NCBI GenBank assembly: GCA_965237965.1
Contig: CBDEGT010000003.1
Location: forward strand, 1,116,001 to 1,180,000
Length of the DNA stretch: 64,000 nt
Source: UBA2988 sp965237965
GTDB taxonomy: Bacteria; Gemmatimonadota; Gemmatimonadetes; Longimicrobiales; Gaopeijiaceae
Reading direction: 5' to 3'
How positions within the stretch are numbered: the stretch's first letter is position 1; each line of letters starts with the position of its first letter. Positions 1 to 8,380 of the stretch are shown here, piece after piece. Under the pieces are notes generated by a model. That model had not been told where the DNA came from and made no database searches. It saw nothing but the letters and a program-made list of their open reading frames with translations. The position numbers and the translations under genes were made by a program.

Positions 1-201
1 GCCCGTGCCGTTCCGGGCCGGGTCGACGAAGATCGAGCTGCTGCCGCCCGGATGGAATTCCAGCACGTCGTCGAAGACGCCGATGTAGGGAGAGATCTCC
101 CATCCGGTGGGCACCCAGCCATTCGAGTCTTGCGCGGTGAGGGCGCCCAAGGGCCGCAGCAGAACAAGGGTCACGGCCAACGCCGACAGTGCTCGAGTCA
201 T
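1..201 (-). CDS. Secreted/outer-membrane protein, N-terminal part (runs off left edge)
   Basis: Sixty-seven codons read leftwards from an ATG at 199-201, with a good ribosome site (AAAGGA) about 9 nt upstream on the minus strand. The start is a typical Sec signal peptide: Met-Thr-Arg, a hydrophobic Ala/Leu/Val core, and a likely cleavage after Leu-Thr-Ala-Gln. The mature part opens with a Trp/Tyr/Gly-rich stretch (TGWEISPYIGVFDDVLEF) that resembles the first strands of small outer-membrane beta-barrels. The gene leaves the window, so the family cannot be settled. An IS3 fragment lies directly upstream and may have replaced the natural promoter. Confidence 0.7.
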   Translation of the reverse strand, partial: MTRALSALAVTLVLLRPLGALTAQDSNGWVPTGWEISPYIGVFDDVLEFHPGGSSSIFVDPARNGTG

Positions 202-233
202 GGTGGCGGTCCTTTCGCATTACCGGAGTGGTC

Positions 234-503
234 CTAGATCACGCCTAACTCGTAATTGCAAGTATACCCAGGATTTCCGCGCCCGTGCAATAAAACTTCC
301 TCCTGCAGCTCCGCATGGATCCGGGGCGATCCGTAGGTCTTCCTCGAATCCTCGTGCACTTCTCGGATCCGCGCCGTGAGCGTCGCGTCCGACTGGGCAC
401 GCGCCGAAGGCTCGCTCCGGCGCCAAGCGTAATAGCCCGACCTCGACACCTCGAGCACCCTGCACATCGCCTGCACCGGATAGACGGCCTGGTGCGCCCT
501 CAC
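234..503 (-). pseudogene. IS3-family OrfB transposase, N-terminal fragment
   Basis: The first 70 or so residues match the start of IS3-group OrfB: RAHQAVYPVQAMCRVL, SRSGYYAW, then the RTYGSPRIHAEL-type helical region. The match ends near position 265 and the rest of the DDE integrase domain (about 200 residues) is missing, so it cannot transpose. Its start overlaps the end of the upstream orfA (500-503), the usual IS3 arrangement in which OrfAB is made by frameshifting. The break lies about 60 bp upstream of the outer-membrane gene at 1-201. Confidence 0.8.
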
Positions 504-817
504 GAATCCGAAGGCCTCGGCAACGTGATCGACTCCCGGGCGAACCAGGCCGCGGCTTTTCCCAGAATCTCGCGCTCCAGCTCCAGCTGCTTGACCTTCC
601 GACGCAGCTGCCGGAGCTCAGTCCGCTCCTCGCTCGTTAGCCCATCCGCGCGCAATCCCTCGTCCTGGTCCAGCTGCTCGACCCATTTCCGGATCGTGTT
701 CGCTGTGGGCTCGAACTCGCGCGCCAGCTCTTCCGGCGTGCGCCCCGCCCGGACCAGCTCGACCATCTGCCGCCGGAACTCCGGCGCGTACCGTATACGA
801 CCCTTCCTCTTCGACAT
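500..817 (-). CDS. IS3-family OrfA (HTH transposase subunit), copy 1
   Basis: A 105-residue protein starting MSKRKGRIRYAPEFRRQMVE, a complete Tnp_1-type helix-turn-helix (RTPEELAREFEPTANTIRKW) followed by a Leu/Glu/Arg coiled coil (LRQLRRKVKQLELEREIL) ending GKAAAWFAR. This is the DNA-binding subunit of an IS3 element. Its OrfB partner just downstream is truncated, so the pair is inactive. The sequence immediately upstream of its ATG is not the normal IS3 end but a fragment of an IS30 end (818-955). Confidence 0.85.
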   Translation of the reverse strand: MSKRKGRIRYAPEFRRQMVELVRAGRTPEELAREFEPTANTIRKWVEQLDQDEGLRADGLTSEERTELRQLRRKVKQLELEREILGKAAAWFARESITLPRPSDS

Positions 818-955
818 GACTCCCTCGGAATTGGAGAGATCAAGAACCCCCTCTGTCTGGACCCCGTCGCCCTCGCCAATCTATTGTCCAGTGGAATCGG
901 GGGCGCAAAAACCCCCTTCAACACGGTGCTGTTGCGACGACCCCTTGAACCTGGG
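818..955 (-). mobile_element. IS30-type terminal fragment (about 135 bp)
   Basis: This stretch is the reverse complement of 45650-45783, the left terminus of the full IS30 element further along the window. It includes the terminal-repeat core TTCAAGGGGTCGTCGCAACA. It sits exactly between two copies of the same IS3 orfA, so an IS30 end was captured during recombination between IS copies. Confidence 0.7.
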
Positions 956-1234
956 GGCGAACCAGGCCGCGGCTTTTCCCAGAATCTCGCGCTCCAGCTC
1001 CAGCTGCTTGACCTTCCGACGCAGCTGCCGGAGCTCAGTCCGCTCCTCGCTCGTTAGCCCATCCGCGCGCAATCCCTCGTCCTGGTCCAGCTGCTCGACC
1101 CATTTCCGGATCGTGTTCGCTGTGGGCTCGAACTCGCGCGCCAGCTCTTCCGGCGTGCGCCCCGCCCGGACCAGCTCGACCATCTGCCGCCGGAACTCCG
1201 GCGCGTACCGTATACGACCCTTCCTCTTCGACAT
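956..1234 (-). pseudogene. IS3-family OrfA, copy 2 (3' truncated)
   Basis: Positions 959-1234 repeat 541-817 almost base for base (about 276 bp), encoding the same OrfA from MSKRKG to GKAAAWFA. The reading frame then runs into the IS30 fragment instead of orfB. Upstream (1235-1286) is the natural IS3 left end, with a GACCCGGTTTCGTGGACAC-type terminal sequence on the minus strand, so this copy keeps its true 5' side while copy 1 keeps its true 3' side. Together they look like one IS3 element split by a duplication. Confidence 0.75.
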
Positions 1235-1289
1235 GCCTGGACACCTCCGTTCCCGCAGTTTGGATGTGTCCACGAAACCGGGTCAACTT

Positions 1290-1377
1290 CACCTCGAGCA
1301 TCTCCCACATCGGCCTGCTGGACGCGCACCCTGGGGTCCCGCGATATCCTCTCTCATGAGGCGACGTTCCTTTCCCC
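1290..1377 (-). pseudogene. IS256-family (type B) transposase, N-terminal fragment
   Basis: About 88 bp match the start of the complete transposase gene at 39617-40861: the ribosome site AAAGGAA, the ATG, and the codons for MREDIAGPQGA. Identity stops at both ends, so only the translation start region remains. Confidence 0.75.
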
Positions 1378-1380
1378 TTT

Positions 1381-1554
1381 GTGCTCCTGTGCGACGGACG
1401 CCGACCCGATCTATTGCACGAATGGTGGCGGGTTCATACGGCGATACGGATGGCTGATCTAAGGGAGAGATGCCGTTTCCTACTTTGGCAGGAAGTGGCG
1501 AACGCATGTCCGACCCCGCTGCAGGAGTTCCTGCGTGCCAAGTACGGATTATAG
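1381..1554 (+). pseudogene. C-terminal fragment of an unidentified protein
   Basis: An open frame directly after the IS256 fragment encodes a protein-like tail (LLHEWWRVHTAIRMADLRER, then EVANACPTPLQEFLRAKYGL) and ends at TAG 1552-1554. Composition and residue order look like real coding sequence rather than a GC-driven shadow, but I do not recognise the family. It probably is the 3' end of a gene cut by the IS. Confidence 0.35.
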
Positions 1555-2023
1555 GTGACCTAACATAGGCCGTTTCTACGGGCATTTTGGGAAAGCTACG
1601 GGCCGTAGGATCGCCTCTGACGCGCGATCGACGGTCGGCGAGGGGTACACGGGGTGGGGTGGAGAACGTGGCTCCTTCGATCCCCTAAGGAGGCCCGCGC
1701 TCCGCTGCGGCGTGCGTTGTTCGCCCAGCGTGCGAACTGGCACAAGTCGCTACCGTGGGGGCGCGGCTTGACGGCTCCGCCCGCGCTCAATGGCGCGTGC
1801 AGGAGCGGACCACGTTCGCCTCCGCGCTGCCGCCGCAGCCTCGTTCCGCTAGGCGGCGTTTCCGGCGGACGTTGACGCGGGCGGCGACCATGACGGGTCC
1901 GCGGAGAGCGCACCGGCGACGCGGTTCGCGACGGCGGCACCCACCGCTCGCTGCCCCGGCAGCGGCGCGGGAAGTTGGGGGTTCAAGGGGGGCGCAGCGT
2001 CCCCTTGGCCAGACCGCAATGTT
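1555..2023. other. Intergenic, no gene recognised
   Basis: No convincing coding frame on either strand: the open frames here are Arg/Pro-rich GC shadows. The text around 1660-1720 and 1965-2015 (CCTTCGATCCCC / GGGTTCAAGGGG) resembles the GC-rich sequence just before the MobC fragment at 28.3-28.4 kb and could be old mobilisation-region DNA. Confidence 0.4.
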
Positions 2024-2113
2024 TCACATTGCGTGGGCTGGCTTAGGCACCGTGCGGGCCTTGCGGTGCCGCACCTTGAAGGTGCCGAACCCCCGGAGCT
2101 CGACGAGGAGCTT
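2024..2113 (-). pseudogene. HU/IHF-family DNA-binding protein, C-terminal fragment
   Basis: The frame ending at 2024 reads ELRGFGTFKVRHRKART, the highly conserved beta-arm signature of HU/IHF histone-like proteins (normally ELRGFGTF-x-RxRxART-xRNPxTG). After ART the sequence departs (VPKPAHAM, stop), so the RNP motif that inserts into the DNA minor groove is lost. The N-terminal half is absent too. It lies between IS1595 sequence and an unassigned region. Confidence 0.6.
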
Positions 2114-2149
2114 CCTCTCACTTTTACACACAACTCGGGACTTGACCGG

Positions 2150-2333
2150 GTTCCGAGGACCCAGCGCTTGAGGAGAGACGCCACCCGATGTACGGCCGAC
2201 ATGAGCACGTGCGCGGGATCGCCGGAGGTCGAGAGGTTCGTGACCGTGTGGCGAAAGCCCAGTTTGGCGAGTCCCTGATAGCTTGGCCATCCGTCGGTAT
2301 GCACCGTGCTTGCCGGTGCGATGCTATCCTTGA
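2150..2333 (-). pseudogene. IS1595 (ISXO2-like) transposase, C-terminal part
   Basis: The minus-strand frame reads DSIAPASTVHTDGWPSYQGL followed by LGFRHTVTNLSTSGDPAHVL and VHRVASLLKRWVLGT, the second half of the ISXO2-type DDE domain, including the HTDGW aspartate. It is the continuation of the N-terminal part at 3792-4337: an IS256 element (2334-3791) has been inserted between them. The extreme C-terminus is missing. Confidence 0.8.
2326..2333. repeat. 8-bp target-site duplication ATCCTTGA (left)
   Basis: ATCCTTGA lies directly left of the IS256 element and again directly right of it at 3792-3799. An 8-bp duplication is standard for the IS256 family, and the two copies fall within one interrupted IS1595 transposase gene. 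Confidence 0.8.
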
Positions 2334-3791
2334 GAAGCTGTCCCGTCGGTAGTTGAAGGTCCCTGATAGGGGAGAAAAGAAGTGGTGGCTCCGGGGGACC
2401 CGATCCAGGTAGGATCGGGCAGGGAAAAACCCCCCACACGGAGCCACCACAATGAAGAGAACGTACGAGGTCACGGAGCGAGCGGACAAGCGAGCGATCA
2501 GGGAGTTCCTGAAGCGGGAGGGTCAGTTTCTGCTGCCGATGCTTGAGTTGGTGGAGCATGCTGAGCTCGCGATCGACGAGGTGATTGAGGTGATGGGACG
2601 CGCGACGACCGAGGCGGTGCTGGAGATGAGCGCCGAAGGGGTGGCAGGCGTGAAGCAGGCAGGTCGGTCACGAGCGGAAGACGACACGGTGTGGTATGGC
2701 CGGCAGGGTGGTGTGGTTTACCTGTCGGACCGGAAGGTGCGTGTGGAGCGGCCACGGCTCAGGCGCCGGGGCGCCGGGGAGGGTGGCGAGGTCGAGGTGC
2801 CGGTGTACACGGCGATGCGGAGGCCAGGCGCCGTAGCGGATCGGATGCTCGAGATCCTGATGGCGGGGGTCAGCACGCGGAAGTACGGCCGTGTGATTCC
2901 TGAGATGGCAGACACGGTCGGGGTGAGCAAGTCGGCGGTGAGCCGTGAAGCGATCGAGGCCTCAGAGCGCGTGCTGAAGGAGCTGATGGAACGCCGGCTG
3001 GATGCGAGGGACCTGCTGGTGATCTACCTGGACGGGATCCAGATGGGCTCGCACCACGTGCTGGCGGCCGTTGGCGTGGACTCAGACGGGAAGAAGCACG
3101 TGCTGGGCGTGAGGGAAGGAGCGAGTGAGAACGCCGAGGTGACCAGCGCGCTCCTAGAGGACCTGGTCGAGCGCGGGATGGACCCGAACAGGCGGCGTCT
3201 GTTCGTGATCGACGGCTCGAAGGCGCTCAGGAAGGCGATCGGCCAGGTGTTCGGCCAACGCCACCCCATCCAGCGCTGCCGCAACCACAAGCTCCGCAAC
3301 GTGCTGGGTCATCTGCCGAAGGATCAGCACGCTCAGGTGAAGGCGGTGTTCCGGGCAGCGATGAAGCTGGACGCGAAGGAGGGCGAGCAGAAGCTCGACC
3401 AGCTCGCCCGATGGCTCGAGCGCGACCACCCCTCGGCCGCGGCCAGCCTACGCGAAGGCCTCAGCGAGATGTTCACGATCAACCGGCTCGGCCTACCGCC
3501 GCGGCTGAGGAAGTGCCTGGGCTCGACCAACCTGATCGACAGCACCCACTCGGGTGTGAGACAGAAGACCCGCAGGGTGACGAATTGGAAGAACGGAGCG
3601 ATGGCCCTCAGATGGGCGGCGGCCTCGTTCGTGGAGACCGAGAAGAGCTACCGCCGCATCATCGGCTTCGACCAGCTCTGGATGCTCAAAGCCCACCTCG
3701 ACGACCACGAACCAGTTGCCCAAATGAGGAAGGCAGGTTAACCAAGAGTTACTCCGGAGCCACCACCTTCAACTGTCAGCGGGACACCATC
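2334..3791 (+). mobile_element. IS256-family element, type A, copy 1 (complete)
   Basis: A 1458-bp element with imperfect terminal inverted repeats (GAAGCTGTCCCG on the left, GATGGTGTCCCG read inwards on the right), inner repeats containing AGTTGAAGGT and GGTGGCTCCGG, one intact transposase gene and an 8-bp target duplication. A second copy is at 56272-57718 and a C-terminal remnant at 18596-18721. Confidence 0.85.
2452..3741 (+). CDS. IS256-family (Mutator-type) transposase, type A copy 1
   Basis: A 429-residue DDE transposase of the IS256/Mutator class, full length for the family. The central catalytic region shows the first Asp in YLDGIQMGSHH, the second in RRRLFVIDGSKAL, then the family hallmark CRNHKLRNVLGHLP, and the C-terminal helical part NLIDSTHSGVRQKTRRVTNW carrying the final acidic region. 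It starts at an ATG 118 bp inside the left end. The copy at 56379-57668 differs at scattered residues, so these are older sister copies rather than a fresh duplication. Confidence 0.92.
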   Translation: MKRTYEVTERADKRAIREFLKREGQFLLPMLELVEHAELAIDEVIEVMGRATTEAVLEMSAEGVAGVKQAGRSRAEDDTVWYGRQGGVVYLSDRKVRVERPRLRRRGAGEGGEVEVPVYTAMRRPGAVADRMLEILMAGVSTRKYGRVIPEMADTVGVSKSAVSREAIEASERVLKELMERRLDARDLLVIYLDGIQMGSHHVLAAVGVDSDGKKHVLGVREGASENAEVTSALLEDLVERGMDPNRRRLFVIDGSKALRKAIGQVFGQRHPIQRCRNHKLRNVLGHLPKDQHAQVKAVFRAAMKLDAKEGEQKLDQLARWLERDHPSAAASLREGLSEMFTINRLGLPPRLRKCLGSTNLIDSTHSGVRQKTRRVTNWKNGAMALRWAAASFVETEKSYRRIIGFDQLWMLKAHLDDHEPVAQMRKAG

Positions 3792-4337
3792 ATCCTTGAC
3801 GAAGCCTCGCAGAACCGGAGCGGAGAGGTCGGGCACCCAACGCAGCCGTATTCTCCCGATCTTGCGTCCGTCGACCTCGGCGGCGATCGCGACGATGGCC
3901 TTCTTGATCGTCTCGCGGCCCCGCACTCCAGCCTCCACGCCCCCGACATAGCTCTCGTCCACTTGCACAACGCCGCTCAGCTGGTCGCGATCCGGTCGGA
4001 CCATGGCCCGGCGGAGCTTGTGGAGCCAGACCCACGCTGTCTTGTAGCTTCCCAGTCCGAGCACGCGCTGGAGCCCGAGAGCATTGGCTCCGTATTTCTG
4101 GCTCGTGAGCTCCCAGGCAGCGAGAAACCACAGACGCAGGGGCGAGCGCGTGCGGTGGAACACGGTTCCCGCCAGCACCGAGGTCTGCCTTCGACAGTGT
4201 GGGCAGACGAGACGCCCCCGCGATGCTCGCCAGACCTCTCCCAACCCGCCACAGCCCACGCACACAAACCCTTCCGGCCAGCGCAGACCCTCCACGTACT
4301 CCAGGCATGCCCGGGGATGGTTGCGTGGCGGCGGCAT
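3792..4337 (-). pseudogene. IS1595 (ISXO2-like) transposase, N-terminal part
   Basis: The first ~180 residues of an ISXO2-type transposase: an N-terminal zinc ribbon (CVGCGG ... CPHCRRQ), the helical region TRSPLRLWFLAAWEL, and the first half of the DDE domain including VQVDESYVGG, whose Asp/Glu belong to the catalytic set, and KKAIVAIAAEVDGRKIGRIRL. The frame is cut at GFVKDD by the IS256 element and resumes at 2333. Confidence 0.85.
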
Positions 4338-4490
4338 TCCCCAACCGTTTCTCTTGCGACGTCGCGCCCGTGCGCGCTCGCATCGGCCGGCGCGCGCTTG
4401 GTGGCCCGCGGCTTCCGGCGGTTGGCGTCAGGCGCGACCGGCGCCCGGCCGTCCTTCCGGAAATCCGCCTTCCGTGCCGCACTTGCAGGC

Positions 4491-5753
4491 ATGCGCAGGG
4501 CGGCGGCAGGGCTCCTCCTCTTGGCCGGCGTTCTTGGAGTCCCCGAAGGCGCGCGCGCGCAGACCGGGGGCATCTGCGCCCGCACGCAGCAGGTCCGCGA
4601 CGGCATTGTCGCGCTGATCTCCGGCGTCACCGACTGTGCGGCGGTGACCGAGGAGCAGCTCGCCTCTGTCACCGGGCGGTTCGACCTGGGCTTCGACGGC
4701 ATCGGCACGCTTCAGGCCGGCGATTTCGATGGCCTGACCAGCCTGAACAGTTTAGAGCTGCGAAACAACGAGTTGAGCAGCCTGCCGGCGGGGATGTTCT
4801 CCGGCCTGACCAGCCTGACGCAGCTACGCCTGGATGGCAACGAGTTGAGCAGCCTGCAGGCGGGGATGTTCTCCGGCCTGACCAGCCTGACGCAGCTACG
4901 CCTGGCTAGCAACGAGTTCAGCAGCCTGCCGGTAGGGGTGTTCTCCGGCCTGACCAGCCTGAACAGGTTAGAGCTGCAAAACAACGAGTTGAGCAGCCTG
5001 CAGGCGGGGGTGTTCTCCGGCCTGACCAGCCTGGAGCAGTTATACCTGCATGAGAACGAGTTTAGCAGCCTGCAGGCGGGGGTGTTCTCCGGCCTGACCA
5101 GCCTGATCAGGTTAGATCTGCAAAACAACGAGTTGAGCAGCCTGCAGGCGGGGGTGTTCTCCGGCCTGACCAGCCTGAACGGTTTATACCTGCACGACAA
5201 CCAGTTGAGTAGCCTGCCAGCGGGGGTGTTCTCCGGCCTGACCAGCCTGGAGGATTTAAGCCTGCATAACAACCAGTTGAGCAGCCTGCCAGCGGGGGTG
5301 TTCTCCGGCCTGACCAGCCTGAACAGTTTACACCTGGATGGCAACGAGTTGAGCAGCCTGCAGGCGGGGGTGTTCTCCGGCCTGACCAGCCTGGAGGAGT
5401 TAAGGCTGTACGACAACCAGTTGAGTAGCCTGCCAGCGGGGGTGTTCGAGGGCCTGACCAGCCTGGAGTTGTTATACCTGGGTGGCAACTCTGTAAATCC
5501 TCTGCCGCTTGCCGTTTCCCTGGAGAAGGTGGCGGACGGCCGATTCAGGGCCAAGGCGCCTGCGGGCGCGCCGTTCGGGATCGTCCTGCCGGTCAGCGTC
5601 ACGGGTCCCGGCGCGATCGCCGGGGGCGCAACGACGATCACCATCCCCGCCGGCGGATTGGCAAGCGACACGCTTACCGTGACCCGGACGGCGGGCACGA
5701 CATTCGCGGTGACCGTGGACATCGGGACGTTGCCAGCGGCGCCTGGTCGGTGA
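4491..5753 (+). CDS. Secreted leucine-rich-repeat protein
   Basis: A 420-residue protein. The chosen ATG (4491) gives a clean signal peptide (MRRAAAGLLLLAGVLGVPEG, then ARAQ), whereas the longer open frame upstream is antisense to IS1595. A short Cys-containing N-cap (residues about 25-75) is followed by 11 LRRs of exactly 24 residues (consensus FSGLTSLxxLxLxxNxLSSLxAGV), then a beta-rich tail (PVSVTGPGAIAGGATTITIPAG). In related surface proteins this tail leads into further secreted domains. Here the frame stops at 5753, just after joining the Ig-repeat frame one base out of register. It probably mediates extracellular binding. Expression as a short secreted LRR protein is still possible. 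Confidence 0.8.
   Translation: MRRAAAGLLLLAGVLGVPEGARAQTGGICARTQQVRDGIVALISGVTDCAAVTEEQLASVTGRFDLGFDGIGTLQAGDFDGLTSLNSLELRNNELSSLPAGMFSGLTSLTQLRLDGNELSSLQAGMFSGLTSLTQLRLASNEFSSLPVGVFSGLTSLNRLELQNNELSSLQAGVFSGLTSLEQLYLHENEFSSLQAGVFSGLTSLIRLDLQNNELSSLQAGVFSGLTSLNGLYLHDNQLSSLPAGVFSGLTSLEDLSLHNNQLSSLPAGVFSGLTSLNSLHLDGNELSSLQAGVFSGLTSLEELRLYDNQLSSLPAGVFEGLTSLELLYLGGNSVNPLPLAVSLEKVADGRFRAKAPAGAPFGIVLPVSVTGPGAIAGGATTITIPAGGLASDTLTVTRTAGTTFAVTVDIGTLPAAPGR
4725..5517 (+). repeat. 72-bp LRR tandem array, 11 units
   Basis: GGCCTGACCAGCCTG recurs at a strict 72-bp spacing (4731, 4803, 4875, 4947 and so on). Units are near identical in the framework codons, while the solvent-facing x positions (for example LRNN, RLDGN, YLHEN, HLDGN) vary. 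This is the pattern expected of a binding surface under diversification and of a substrate for slipped recombination. Confidence 0.9.
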
Positions 5754-5755
5754 GG

Positions 5756-8380
5756 GTGCCGGCCGATGCGAGCTACATCACGGGCACGAGCGTGGCGGTG
5801 ACGGTGAGCGCGTCGAAGACCGGGTTCACGGCGCCGAGCGACGTGACACGCACGCTGACGGTGGACCTGGCGGCGCCGACGGCCCCGGCGTACACGGCGC
5901 CGGCCTCGCTCAAGGTGGGGGTGGCGGTGACGGTGACGCCGTCGGGCGGCGCCGGGATCGACGCCTACAGCGCGACGGGGCTGCCTTCGGGGCTGAGCAT
6001 CGACCCCGGCACGGGCGTCATCGGCGGCACGCCGGACACGCACACCGGCAGCACGCAGGCCGCGACGGTGACGGTGACCGACGCGGCGGGCAACAGCGCG
6101 ACGGCGGCGGTGACGTTCCCGGCGGTCGGCAAGGGCGACCAGACGCTGGCGGGGTTCAGCTACAGCGCCATGTCGGTGACGTTCGGCTCGGCGGCGCCCA
6201 CCGTCACGGCGCCCACGGGTGCGGTGACGGCGGTGACCTACTCGGCCACGCCGGCCGCGGTGTGCACGGTGAACGCGTCCACGGGCGCGCTCACGCTGGT
6301 GGGGGTGGGCGAGTGCGTCATCACGGCGACGGCGGCGTCCGACGCCGACTACAATGAGGCGACGGCGGAGTTCACGGTCACGGTGCAGGCGGCCGGGGCG
6401 CTGGTGCTGAACGTGGACGCGATCGCGGGCAACGACACGGTGAACATCGCGGAGAAGGCGGCGGGGTTCACGATCGGGGGCGACACGGGCTCGGAGGGCG
6501 AGGTGACGGTGGCGGTGACGGTGGGCACGGAGGAGCTGACAGCGACCTCGGACAACAGCGGCGCCTGGTCGGTGAGCGTGCCGGCCGATGCGAGCTACAT
6601 CACGGGCACGAGCGTGACCGTGACGGTGAGCGCGTCGAAGACCGGGTTCACGTCCCCGAGCGACGTGACACGCACGCTGACGGTGGACCTGGCGGCGCCG
6701 ACGGCCCCGGCGTACACGGCGCCGGCCTCGCTCAAGGTGGGGGTGGCGGTGACGATGACGCCGTCGGGCGGCGCCGGGATCGACGCCTACGGCGCGACGG
6801 GGCTGCCTTCGGGGCTGAGCATCGACCCCGGCACGGGCGTCATCGGCGGCACGCCGGACACGCACACCGGCAGCACGCAGGCCGCGACGGTGACGGTGAC
6901 CGACGCGGCGGGCAACAGCGCGACGGCGGCGGTGACGTTCCCGGCGGTCGGCAAGGGCGACCAGACGCTGGCGGGGTTCATCTACAGCGCCATGTCGGTG
7001 ACGTTCGGCTCGGCGGCGCCCGGGCTGACCGCTCCCACGGGTGCGGTGACGGCAGTGACCTACTCGGCCACGCCGGCCGCGGTGTGCACGGTGAACGCGT
7101 CCACGGGCGCGCTCACGCTGGCGGGGGTGGGCGAGTGCGTCATCACGGCGACGGCGGCGTCCGACGCCGACTACAACGAGGCCACGGCGGAGTTCACGGT
7201 CACGGTGCAGGCGGCCGGGGCGCTGGTGCTGAACGTGGACGCGATCGCGGGCAACGACACGGTGAACATCGCGGAGAAGGCGGCGGGGTTCACGATCGGG
7301 GGCGACACGGGCTCGGAGGGCGGGGTGGCGGTGACGGTGACGGTGGGCACGACGTCGCTCACGGCCACCTCGGACAACAGCGGCGCCTGGTCGGTGAGCG
7401 TGCCGGCCGATGCGAGCTACATCACGGGCACGAGCGTGGCGGTGACGGTGAGCGCGTCGAAGACCGGGTTCACGTCCCCGAGCGACGTGACACGCACGCT
7501 GACGGTGGACCTGACCGCGCCGACGGCTCCGAGCTACACGGCGCCGGCCTCGCTCAAGGTGGGGGTGGCGGTGACGGTGACGCCGTCGGGCGGCGCCGGG
7601 ATCGCCGCCTACGGCGCGACGGGGCTGCCCTCGGGGCTGAGCATCGACCCCGGCACGGGCGTCATCGGCGGCACGCCGGACACGCACACCGGCAGCACGC
7701 AGGACGTGACGGTGACGGTGACCGACGCGGCGGGCAACAGCGCGACGGCGGCGGTGACGTTCCCGGCGGTGGCCAAGGGCGACCAGACGCTGGCGGGGTT
7801 CATCTACAGCGCCATGTCGGTGACGTTCGGCTCGGCGGCGCCCGGGCTGACCGCTCCCACGGGTGCGGTGACGGCGGTGACCTACTCGGCCACGCCGGCC
7901 GCGGTGTGCACGGTGAACGCGTCCACGGGGGCGCTCACGCTGGCGGGGGTGGGCGAGTGCGTCATCACGGCGACGGCGGCGTCCGACGCCGACTACAACG
8001 AGGCGACGGCGGAGTTCACGGTCACGGTGCAGGCGGCCGGAGCGCTGGTGCTGAACGTGGACGCGATCGCGGGCAACGACACGGTGAACATCGCGGAGAA
8101 GGCGGCGGGGTTCACGATCGGGGGCGACACGGGCTCGGAGGGCGGGGTGGCGGTGGCGGTGACGGTGGGCACGGAGGAGCTGACAGCGACCTCGGCCAGT
8201 GACGGTGCCTGGTCGGTGAGCGTGCCGGCCGATGCGAGCTACATCACGGGCACGAGCGTGACCGTGACGGTGAGCGCGTCGAAGACCGGGTTCACGGCGC
8301 CGAGCGACGTGACACGCACGCTGACGGTGGACCTGGCGGCGCCGACGGCCCCGGCGTACACGGCGCCGGCCTCGCTCAAG
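5756..8380 (+). repeat. 822-bp tandem repeat, three full units plus a partial
   Basis: The segment starting GTGCCGGCCGATGCGAGC recurs at 5756, 6578, 7400 and 8222, exactly 822 bp (274 codons) apart. Units differ by only a few substitutions (for example AAPTVTAP versus AAPGLTAP), so they were amplified or homogenised recently. The fourth unit ends at about 8380, where the fibronectin domain begins. Confidence 0.95.

Noticed and set aside
315..1457. A 380-codon plus-strand frame
   Set aside because: Exactly antisense to the two IS3 orfA copies and contains their duplication as a repeated peptide; not a gene.
1557..1572. CTAACATAGG resembling the end of IS3 orfB
   Set aside because: Only about ten bases match and no terminal repeat follows; too short to call.
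4725..8380. Regularly spaced repeats as a possible CRISPR array
   Set aside because: Periods of 72 and 822 bp, all in frame and coding for LRR or Ig units; there are no unique spacers.
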